Assembly: GCF_000248055.1 (NCBI RefSeq)
Contig: NZ_BAFC01000074.1
Location: forward strand, 1-38,348
Direction of reading: 5' to 3'
DNA length: 38,348 bases
Origin: Gordonia sputi NBRC 100414
GTDB lineage: Bacteria > Actinomycetota > Actinomycetes > Mycobacteriales > Mycobacteriaceae
Shown: piece after piece, positions 33,274-38,348 of the stretch
Layout of the letters: each line of letters starts with the position of its first letter
How positions within the stretch are numbered: position 1 is the stretch's first letter
The notes under the pieces: model-generated
The model's input: the letters and a program-made list of their open reading frames with translations, nothing else
Told to the model about the DNA's origin: nothing
Databases searched by the model: none
Program-made: the position numbers and the translations under genes

Positions 33274-33340
33274 GCAATAAGCTCGGGGCAAATAAGCTCA
33301 GGGCAATTTAGCTTCCGGGCACATAAGCTCAGCACAAATA
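33274..33340. repeat. Tandem degenerate 14-16 bp repeats upstream of hrcA
   Basis: Four copies of a short motif, and a fifth partial one, start at 33274, 33288, 33303, 33319 and 33332 (plus strand: GCAATAAGCTC, GCAAATAAGCTC, GCAATTTAGCTT, GCACATAAGCTC, GCACAAATA). Seen from hrcA they read GAGCTTAT-x-TGC. The array lies 30-95 bases upstream of the hrcA start, where promoter and operator would be. AGCT at the centre of each unit makes it self-complementary. Confidence 0.8.
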
Positions 33341-33410
33341 CAGTCTGGTCAATCAGTTGTCAGACTCCATCCTAAGTGACGGCCGACGTCGAATCAGGGC
33401 CATCGCGTGG

Positions 33411-33453
33411 GCGTGAATCGCGGCGAGTCGGCCCTCGTAGCGGTGGAACTGAC
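33411..33453. repeat. Inverted copy of a dnaJ2 fragment
   Basis: This 43-bp stretch is the reverse complement of bases 31678-31720 inside dnaJ2 (39/43 identical, 25 consecutive). It lies 50 bases upstream of the VapB-like ATG. If translated with the longer frame from the GTG at 33407 it encodes [10 protein letters not shown], matching the dnaJ2 peptide. Confidence 0.9.
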
Positions 33454-33502
33454 GACCGACGAGCCGGGACGATTCGACAGAGAAGACAGTGAGAACGTCG
33501 GG

Positions 33503-33979
33503 ATGATTTTCAAGGGTGTGCGGGAGGGGAAGCCCTACCCCGACCACGGGTTGTCCGTCCGCGGATGGGCCAAGATCCCTCCTCGCCAGTTGCGTCTCGA
33601 CGAACTCGTCACCGTGACGACAGTGCTCGCTCTCGACAAGCTTCTCAGCGAGGACTCCACCTTCTACGGCGACCTCTTTTCCCATGTCGTGCGCTGGCAG
33701 GGCGAGCTGTACCTCGAAGACGGCCTGCACCGTGCGGTGCGTTCGGCGCTACGGAACCGGCACATCATCCACGCACGGTTGCTCGACCTCGACGCCTACG
33801 ACCTCTCACCCGGAGCGCTACCTCTCGAAGAACAGCTCCACGACACCGCCGAGATTCCGACGACGACGAGCCGCCCGACCCGTCCGGTGGACCCACCACG
33901 AAGCCCGGCAGGCCAGGGTGGCGCGCATCGTCGACCGACCCGCGGCACGGGCTGGTCGACGCCGCCGCGCCGACCCTGA
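33503..33979 (+). CDS. Conserved actinobacterial protein (Rv2375-like; often labelled VapB-family antitoxin)
   Basis: The 158-residue product begins MIFKGVREGKPYPDHGLSVR and contains LRLDELVTVTTVLALDKLLSEDSTFYGDLF and YLEDGLHRAVRSALRNRHII, matching the conserved protein beside hrcA in mycobacteria (Rv2375). Databases often call the family VapB-like, but no PIN-domain toxin gene is adjacent, so a toxin-antitoxin role is doubtful. The C-terminal 50 residues are Pro/Thr/Arg-rich and not conserved as far as I know. The ATG at 33503 is the family start; the frame continues upstream to a GTG at 33407 through a copied piece of dnaJ2. Divergent from hrcA and convergent with amiE. Confidence 0.8.
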   Translation: MIFKGVREGKPYPDHGLSVRGWAKIPPRQLRLDELVTVTTVLALDKLLSEDSTFYGDLFSHVVRWQGELYLEDGLHRAVRSALRNRHIIHARLLDLDAYDLSPGALPLEEQLHDTAEIPTTTSRPTRPVDPPRSPAGQGGAHRRPTRGTGWSTPPRRP

Positions 33980-34007
33980 TCCGACGCTCCCTGGCTCTGG
34001 GCAGCCC

Positions 34008-35045
34008 TCACACCTCCATCGTCTTCTCGGTCGGCAGATCGTAGACGGGACACTCCGCGACGCCGATCGTGTCGCGGGTGATGGCCTCGACGGCCGCCTG
34101 TGTCGCCTCGGCGTCGTTGACCCAGTTCTTGTAGAAGTCGAACGGGCACTCGGCAACACCCTTGTCGCCGTCACCACCGGCGAGCACACCGGTGTAGCCG
34201 CGGTGGAGAAGTTTGAAGAGGTGATTCTGCGACTGGTCGTACTTGCGGGCATCGCGGATGGTCGACAGTGACAGTTGCGCGTACTGGATGCCGTAGTCCT
34301 CCTCGCCGCACTCGCCGAGGGTCCGACCGTCGAATCCGATGATCGAGCTGTGCCCGAAGTAGGTGTAGACGCCGTCCCATCCGGTGGCGTTGGCGACGGC
34401 GACGTAGCAGTTGTTCGCCCACGCCATCGCCTTCGCCATGAGCACCTGCTGGTCCTTGGCGGGGTACATGTATCCCTGCGGGCGCACGATGAGTTCCGCA
34501 CCCTTCATCGCGCAATCGCGCCAGATCTCGGGGTAGTTGCCGTCGTCGCAGATGATCAACGAGATCTTCATGCCCTTGGGGCCGTCGGTCACGTAGGTCT
34601 GACCACCGGGGTACCAGCCTTCGATAGGCGTCCACGGCAGTATCTTTCGATACTTCTGCACGATCTCGCCCTCGTCATTGATCAGGACGAGGGTGTTGTA
34701 CGGCGGCTTGTTCGGGTGATCTTCATGGCGCTCGCCGGTGATCGAGAAGACACCCCAGGTCTTCGCGTCACGACACGCCTTGGCGAAGATGTCGGTTTCG
34801 TCGCCCGGGATGCTCGCGGCCGTCGCGTACATCTCGTCGTTGTCGTACATGATGCCCATCGTCGAATACTCCGGGAACACAACGAGATCCATGCCCGGAA
34901 GGCCGGTCTTCATCCCGACAACCATGTCGGCGATCTTGCGCGCGTTCTCGAGAACCTCGGCCTTCGTGTGCAGGCGCGGCATCTTGTAGTTCACCACCGC
35001 GACGCCGACGGTGTCCGGACTCGATGAGATGTCTCCGTGCCGCAT
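34008..35045 (-). CDS. amiE: Aliphatic amidase
   Basis: The 345-residue nitrilase-superfamily enzyme hydrolyses short aliphatic amides (acetamide, propionamide, acrylamide) to the acid and ammonia. The catalytic residues of the Pseudomonas enzyme fall at the same numbers: E59 (FPEY), K134 (KYRKILPW) and C166 ([10 protein letters not shown]). The N-terminus [20 protein letters not shown] is nearly identical to Pseudomonas AmiE. ATG at 35045 with GGAGGAGG upstream. A palindrome lies 37 bases before the start. The neighbouring ATPase, AmiC-like and MarR genes form the regulatory set known from the amide-inducible operons of Pseudomonas and M. smegmatis. Confidence 0.96.
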   Translation of the reverse strand: MRHGDISSSPDTVGVAVVNYKMPRLHTKAEVLENARKIADMVVGMKTGLPGMDLVVFPEYSTMGIMYDNDEMYATAASIPGDETDIFAKACRDAKTWGVFSITGERHEDHPNKPPYNTLVLINDEGEIVQKYRKILPWTPIEGWYPGGQTYVTDGPKGMKISLIICDDGNYPEIWRDCAMKGAELIVRPQGYMYPAKDQQVLMAKAMAWANNCYVAVANATGWDGVYTYFGHSSIIGFDGRTLGECGEEDYGIQYAQLSLSTIRDARKYDQSQNHLFKLLHRGYTGVLAGGDGDKGVAECPFDFYKNWVNDAEATQAAVEAITRDTIGVAECPVYDLPTEKTMEV

Positions 35046-35081
35046 TATTGCCTCCTCCAGCCTCGTGGGCTTCGACGTTTC

Positions 35082-35099
35082 ACTTCCACTTGGAAGTAC
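35082..35099. promoter_or_regulatory. Candidate operator near amiE (site 1)
   Basis: ACTTCCACTTGGAAGTAC contains a 7+2+7 inverted repeat (ACTTCCA/TGGAAGT) 37 bases upstream of the amiE ATG. It matches site 2 at 35223-35240 in 12 of 18 bases. MarR-family regulators bind palindromes of this size. The regulator is not shown by sequence. Confidence 0.5.
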
Positions 35100-35222
35100 T
35101 ATCACCGCCAGAGTAGGAGATCGGGCATTACTGTCGGATTGCGTCGATGTTCGAAGATGGTTACCCCGCAACGATTGTGGTCTGTCTCCAACGACAACAC
35201 CCTGCACGACGCCCGCACATCT

Positions 35223-35240
35223 GCTTTCATTCGAAAGTAG
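35223..35240. promoter_or_regulatory. Candidate operator near the AmiB-like gene (site 2)
   Basis: GCTTTCATTCGAAAGTAG is a partial palindrome (CTTTC/GAAAG) about 50 bases before the start of the ATPase gene. With site 1 it shares the pattern CTTyCAyTyGrAAGTA. The two sites flank the 246-base divergent promoter region at similar distances from their genes, consistent with one regulator acting on both directions. Confidence 0.45.
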
Positions 35241-35291
35241 CTGCTCGCACTATGAGGCCGGGCGAGGCGACGAACGACGAAGGGACGAACA

Positions 35292-36350
35292 GTGTCGGGA
35301 TACCTGTCGCAGAAGGTCGACGACCTCAACTCCGGTCATCTCACCGCGGGACGCGCGCGATCGTTCCGCATGGGCCGGGCGTCGTCGCCCGAGCAACTCT
35401 CGGCGTCGCTGCGAGCCGCGATCATCGGCCAGGATCACGCCATCGACGCCGTCGTCCGTGGATTGACGATCGCTGCCGCGGGAATCCGGGATCCACACCG
35501 GCCCATCGCCTCTCTGCTCTTCGTCGGACCGACGGGTGTCGGCAAAACTGAGCTTGCCCGCAGGCTCGCCGCCGAGATAGCTGGTGATCCGGACAGACTG
35601 TGCCGCATCGACATGAATTCCCTTGCCCAGGAGCACTACGCCGCGTCGCTGTCCGGCGCTCCGCCGGGCTACGCGGGCGCCAAGGAGGGTTTCACGCTGT
35701 TCGATCGAGAGCTGGTGGAGGGCAACATCTCCCGGCCGGGCATCGTGTTGTTCGACGAGGTCGAGAAGGCGCATACCACCGTGTTGCGCTCGCTACTGCA
35801 GATACTCGACAGCGGCACACTGCGACTGACCGCGGGCACGTCGAGCATCACCTTCCGCAACAGCGTGGTGCTGCTGACCTCCAATCTCGGCTCCGCAGAA
35901 CTCGCCGCGAAGACACGTACCGGGGCCCCCTTGACACTGCGACGCTTCCTCGGCGTCAGGTCACCCGACACGACACACTCCGACGGCGAGCTCGTCGACC
36001 GCGCCGTCGAGGAGTTCTTCGATCCCGAGCTCTACAACCGATTCGACGAGATCGTCCGGTTCACCCCGCTCGACGAAGACAACGCAGGCGCCATCGTCGA
36101 CCTCGAGCTGCGGCGACTGACCCAGACGCTCAGCGACCGCGGAATCACCTGGGCAGCAGATGATTCCGTGCGCCGCTACCTTCTCGTTCACGGCTTCGAC
36201 AGGGTGTACGGCGCGCGCAATCTCAAGCGCGTCATCCGACGTGAACTGCACGCGTCGGTCGCGCAGGTCATCGTTCATCACGACGCCGACAGCCCACTGT
36301 CGATGAGCAGTACGGTTCGTGACGACTCGATCGTCACCTCGCAGCAATGA
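35292..36350 (+). CDS. amiB: AAA+ ATPase, ClpB D2-like (AmiB/AmiD type of amidase locus)
   Basis: The 352-residue single-ring AAA+ protein resembles the second ATPase domain of ClpB. Walker A GPTGVGKT at 79-86, Walker B IVLFDE at 151-156, the pore loop APPGYAG with Y127 (GYVG in ClpB), sensor VLLTSNLGS, the arginine-finger segment ELYNRFDEIVRF, and the C-terminal small domain are in order. No N-domain, D1 domain or middle coiled coil is present. Its place next to amiE is that of Pseudomonas AmiB and the chaperone-like gene in mycobacterial amidase operons; symbol by analogy. GTG at 35292 with AGGGA upstream. Confidence 0.85.
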   Translation: MSGYLSQKVDDLNSGHLTAGRARSFRMGRASSPEQLSASLRAAIIGQDHAIDAVVRGLTIAAAGIRDPHRPIASLLFVGPTGVGKTELARRLAAEIAGDPDRLCRIDMNSLAQEHYAASLSGAPPGYAGAKEGFTLFDRELVEGNISRPGIVLFDEVEKAHTTVLRSLLQILDSGTLRLTAGTSSITFRNSVVLLTSNLGSAELAAKTRTGAPLTLRRFLGVRSPDTTHSDGELVDRAVEEFFDPELYNRFDEIVRFTPLDEDNAGAIVDLELRRLTQTLSDRGITWAADDSVRRYLLVHGFDRVYGARNLKRVIRRELHASVAQVIVHHDADSPLSMSSTVRDDSIVTSQQ

Positions 36351-36373
36351 CCCGACAACGCCCGGCGCGGGGA

Positions 36374-37441
36374 TCACGCAACGTGGATACGTTCGAGCAC
36401 GTCGAGGTCGAGATGACGCGCCGCGGCCACGTAGACGTCCTGATCCGTCTGACCGGCGCCGAGCCGCAGGGCACCACGCGACCCGTCGATCGTTGCGCCG
36501 CGTGCCGCAGCCTCGAGCGCTGGTACCGCGAGCGATCCTGCGCGCGTGGCGATTTCGCCGAGCACGTTGATGGCCTCGTAGCAGGACTGCCCGATACTGT
36601 TGAGCATCGGCGCGTCGACACCGTGGAACCGGTGGTAGCGGGCACCGAAATCGAGCGTCGACGTGGTGGCGAGCGAGTCGAAATAGCCTGCGGCAGAGTA
36701 CATGTTGGCAGTCGCCGAGGCTCCCATGCCGAGAACCTGGTTCTCCTCGAGAATGGGGCTGAATCGCAGAGTGATCTCGTCGAGACCACGTCTGGCGAAC
36801 GCGCGGCCGAACCGGACGGCGTCGTCGCCGATCAGCAATACGAGCACCGCGTCGGGACCATGCACCTCCAGCCAATCGAGCGTCTCGGTGAAATCCGACG
36901 TTCCCAGCGGCGTGAAGGTCGATCCCAGGTGCGACATGCCCGTTCCGGCAAGGTGCGCCTCGGCGCGCGCCGCGATCTGCCTCGGCCACACGTAGTCGTT
37001 GCCGACGACACACCACGTGTGCGCGCCGAACTGACTGCGCAACCAGTCGAGCGCCGGCAATACCTGCGCGCCCGGCGACTCGCCGGTCATGAACAAACCC
37101 GGTGTGCGAAACTCGCCTTCATGCAGTGCCGCATACACGTAGGGCAACTCGCCGCCGACGTACCGGAGGATCTCCTTGCGCACCGCGGAGATGTGCCAGC
37201 CGACGACGGCGTCGATCGCACCTGCTCGCCACAGAGTCGCGACCTCCTGGGCGACGACTGCGGGACGTCGGCCTCCATCGACGATCACGAGTTCGATTTC
37301 ACGGCCCAGAACTCCTCCGCCACCGCACAATTCGGCGACGGCGAGATCGCCGCAGGCTTCACACGACGGCCCGAAGATGCCCGCGGATCCCTGCACGGGA
37401 ACCACGTAGGCGATGCGAATCGGCAACTCGCGATGGGTCAT
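36374..37441 (-). CDS. amiC: AmiC-like amide-sensor/substrate-binding protein
   Basis: The 355-residue periplasmic-binding-protein-like (type I) protein starts IRIAYVVPVQGSAGIFGPSC and has no signal peptide, so it should be cytoplasmic, like Pseudomonas AmiC, which senses amides and controls the antiterminator AmiR. Segments GWHISAVRKEIL, YYWP-type VVGNDYVWPRQI and GQSCYEAINVLGEIA are typical. No AmiR homologue lies in the window. ATG at 37441 with AGGGGAG. It is convergent with the ATPase gene (23 bases) and divergent from the MarR gene (35 bases). Confidence 0.88.
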   Translation of the reverse strand: MTHRELPIRIAYVVPVQGSAGIFGPSCEACGDLAVAELCGGGGVLGREIELVIVDGGRRPAVVAQEVATLWRAGAIDAVVGWHISAVRKEILRYVGGELPYVYAALHEGEFRTPGLFMTGESPGAQVLPALDWLRSQFGAHTWCVVGNDYVWPRQIAARAEAHLAGTGMSHLGSTFTPLGTSDFTETLDWLEVHGPDAVLVLLIGDDAVRFGRAFARRGLDEITLRFSPILEENQVLGMGASATANMYSAAGYFDSLATTSTLDFGARYHRFHGVDAPMLNSIGQSCYEAINVLGEIATRAGSLAVPALEAAARGATIDGSRGALRLGAGQTDQDVYVAAARHLDLDVLERIHVA

Positions 37442-37457
37442 TGGACTCCCCTGGCAT

Positions 37458-37469
37458 CCGCGATCGCGG
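37458..37469. promoter_or_regulatory. 12-bp palindrome between amiC and the MarR gene
   Basis: CCGCGATCGCGG is perfectly self-complementary and lies in the 35-base gap between the divergent amiC and MarR starts, eight bases from the MarR ATG. It is not like the two amiE-region palindromes. About nine perfect 12-mers are expected by chance in a window of this size, so only its position makes it interesting. Confidence 0.3.
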
Positions 37470-37476
37470 CCTGCAT

Positions 37477-37980
37477 ATGAGCGGCAAGACTACACGCGCA
37501 TCGACCGGGCGGCGCGCGGACGACGCCGAGCTCCCGCTGCTCCTGCGCCTGCTCAGCGCGGCGCGCAGCGTCGAATCCGGCATCGCCGAAGCCCTGGCGT
37601 CAGCAGGTGTGACGCCCGAGCAGTGGCGCGTCCTCAGCGTCCTCGAGGCGGGCGGGGGTCGCGCCATGAGCGATCTCGCACAGACCGCGGTGCTGCCTGC
37701 GGCCACCGCAACACGCATCGTCGACCAGTTGGTGTCGAACGGCCTGGTCTATCGCCGCGCCGATCCCGTCGATCGACGTCGGGTCGTCGTGCATCTCAGT
37801 GCACGGGGACGTCGGACGATCGCGCCGATCCTCGACGCCGAGGCCGCGCTCGAGCGTGCGGTGGTCGAGGGGCTCGGACCTCGTGGATACCTCGGCGTCG
37901 CGGCATCGCTCGACCTGATCGCGCACACTCGGCCCGCCGACTCGGACGCCACGCCCTCGCGTTCGCTCAGCCGTCCATGA
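37477..37980 (+). CDS. amiA: MarR-family regulator of the amidase locus (AmiA-like)
   Basis: The 167-residue MarR winged-helix regulator has helix-turn-helix MSDLAQTAVLPAATATRIVD (64-83) and the wing with ADPVDRRRVVVHLSARGRR (95-113). A MarR-like regulator, AmiA, is part of the M. smegmatis amidase operon; the position here next to amiC supports the same role, and the symbol is by analogy. ATG at 37477; ribosome site weak. The long frame upstream to 37102 is antisense to amiC. Its last 14 bases overlap the convergent hemW gene. Confidence 0.85.
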   Translation: MSGKTTRASTGRRADDAELPLLLRLLSAARSVESGIAEALASAGVTPEQWRVLSVLEAGGGRAMSDLAQTAVLPAATATRIVDQLVSNGLVYRRADPVDRRRVVVHLSARGRRTIAPILDAEAALERAVVEGLGPRGYLGVAASLDLIAHTRPADSDATPSRSLSRP

Positions 37981-38348
37981 GCAGGATGTCGCGAATCACG
38001 CCGTCGGCGAGGAGCCTGCCGCGGTCGGTCAGCACGAGCCGCTCTGCGACGTCGTCGCGCAACAGTCCCGCCGCGCGGGCGCGCTCTGCCGCCACCAACT
38101 CGCCCTCGCTGAGGACCTCGGTGGGCAGTCCCTCACGGCACCGCAGCGCGAGCATGACCTGCTCTTCGTGTCTATCGGTCGCCGTGAGCGTCTCGGAGTC
38201 GTCGACCGCAAGGCCGCCCATCTCCAGGGACCGCGCATAACGCGCGGGATGCTTGACGTTCCACCAGCGCACGCCGTTGACGTGCGAGTGGGCGCCGGGA
38301 CCGATTCCCCACCAGTCGTCGCTGCGCCAGTAGCCCAGGTTGTGTCGG
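37967..38348 (-). CDS. hemW: HemW (radical SAM, coproporphyrinogen oxidase-like), C-terminal part
   Basis: Only the last 127 residues lie in the window; the start and the radical SAM CxxxCxxC cluster are beyond the right edge. The visible part has NLGYWRSDDWWGIGPGAHSH, a hallmark of HemW/HemN-like proteins, then VRWWNVKHPARYARSLE and the helix-turn-helix-like C-terminal domain ending GRLLADGVIRDILLM. HemW is a haem-binding protein proposed to deliver haem. In mycobacteria it lies next to hrcA; here the amidase locus has been inserted between them. Confidence 0.9.
   Translation of the reverse strand, partial: RHNLGYWRSDDWWGIGPGAHSHVNGVRWWNVKHPARYARSLEMGGLAVDDSETLTATDRHEEQVMLALRCREGLPTEVLSEGELVAAERARAAGLLRDDVAERLVLTDRGRLLADGVIRDILLMDG

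Noticed and set aside
33353..33730. A 125-residue minus-strand frame opposite the VapB-like gene
   Set aside because: The plus-strand frame encodes a protein conserved next to hrcA; the minus frame shows only a reflection of the dnaJ2 duplicate.
37102..37476. N-terminal extension of the MarR regulator
   Set aside because: It overlaps amiC on the opposite strand and has a composition typical of shadow frames; the ATG at 37477 gives the normal MarR length.

Overview
The window is high-GC actinobacterial chromosome. Gene order and protein sequence place it in the Mycobacteriales, closest in style to Gordonia, Williamsia or Rhodococcus. The block hemW / hrcA-dnaJ2-rsmE / phoH-ybeY-corC-(cytidine deaminase-like)-era / recO-uppS / zur-smtB / glyS / dgt / dnaG has the same order as in mycobacteria. 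Genus-level assignment is inference. No plasmid or phage backbone is visible; the only transposase is a partial IS30-type gene at the left edge.

Left third (1-10.9 kb), accessory metabolism: the end of an IS30-like element, a DUF3145 protein, a serine beta-lactamase-fold hydrolase, an NDMA-dependent-type zinc alcohol dehydrogenase, and a fatty-acid module. That module contains a FadD5-like acyl-CoA synthetase and a crotonase-fold protein, divergent from a protein with two TetR DNA-binding domains. An Mce-associated-type membrane protein lies opposite an acyl-CoA dehydrogenase that overlaps a GntR/FCD regulator. A PPOX-fold protein follows, then a SugE/Gdx small multidrug-resistance-family transporter under a guanidine-III riboswitch, and a tiny membrane protein.

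Middle (10.9-12.2 kb): divergent tRNA-Asn and tRNA-Met genes with strong hairpins beside them. Next is a 650-base stretch without a convincing large gene. It holds two 92-bp inverted-repeat-bounded elements plus duplicated flanks, and ends at a 52-residue cysteine-containing small gene.

Core block (12.2-33.2 kb): primase, a GH3 glycosidase, dGTPase, a cold-shock-domain protein with an extra C-terminal domain, glycyl-tRNA synthetase, the zinc-responsive smtB-zur pair, decaprenyl diphosphate synthase, RecO, a DUF3533 membrane protein, and a chain of five genes joined by 4-base stop/start overlaps (phoH, ybeY, corC, cytidine deaminase-like, era). An alpha/beta hydrolase overlaps rsmE, followed upstream by dnaJ2 and hrcA. 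This block links ribosome maturation, DNA repair and replication, cell-wall lipid carrier synthesis and the heat-shock response.

Right end (33.2-38.3 kb): a repeat array upstream of hrcA, a conserved protein often labelled VapB-like, and an aliphatic amidase locus. The locus has amiE, a ClpB-D2-like ATPase (AmiB/D type), an AmiC-like amide-sensor protein and a MarR regulator, with two related palindromes in the amiE/ATPase divergent promoter region. The window ends inside hemW.

The most useful observations beyond routine annotation are the guanidine-III riboswitch, the paired amidase palindromes, the repeat elements beside tRNA-Met, the repeat array in front of hrcA, a 43-bp fragment of dnaJ2 duplicated in inverted orientation, a FadR-like palindrome in front of the acyl-CoA dehydrogenase, and several enzyme-fold proteins lacking canonical catalytic residues. 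I did not find a clearly new multi-gene defence or biosynthetic system.
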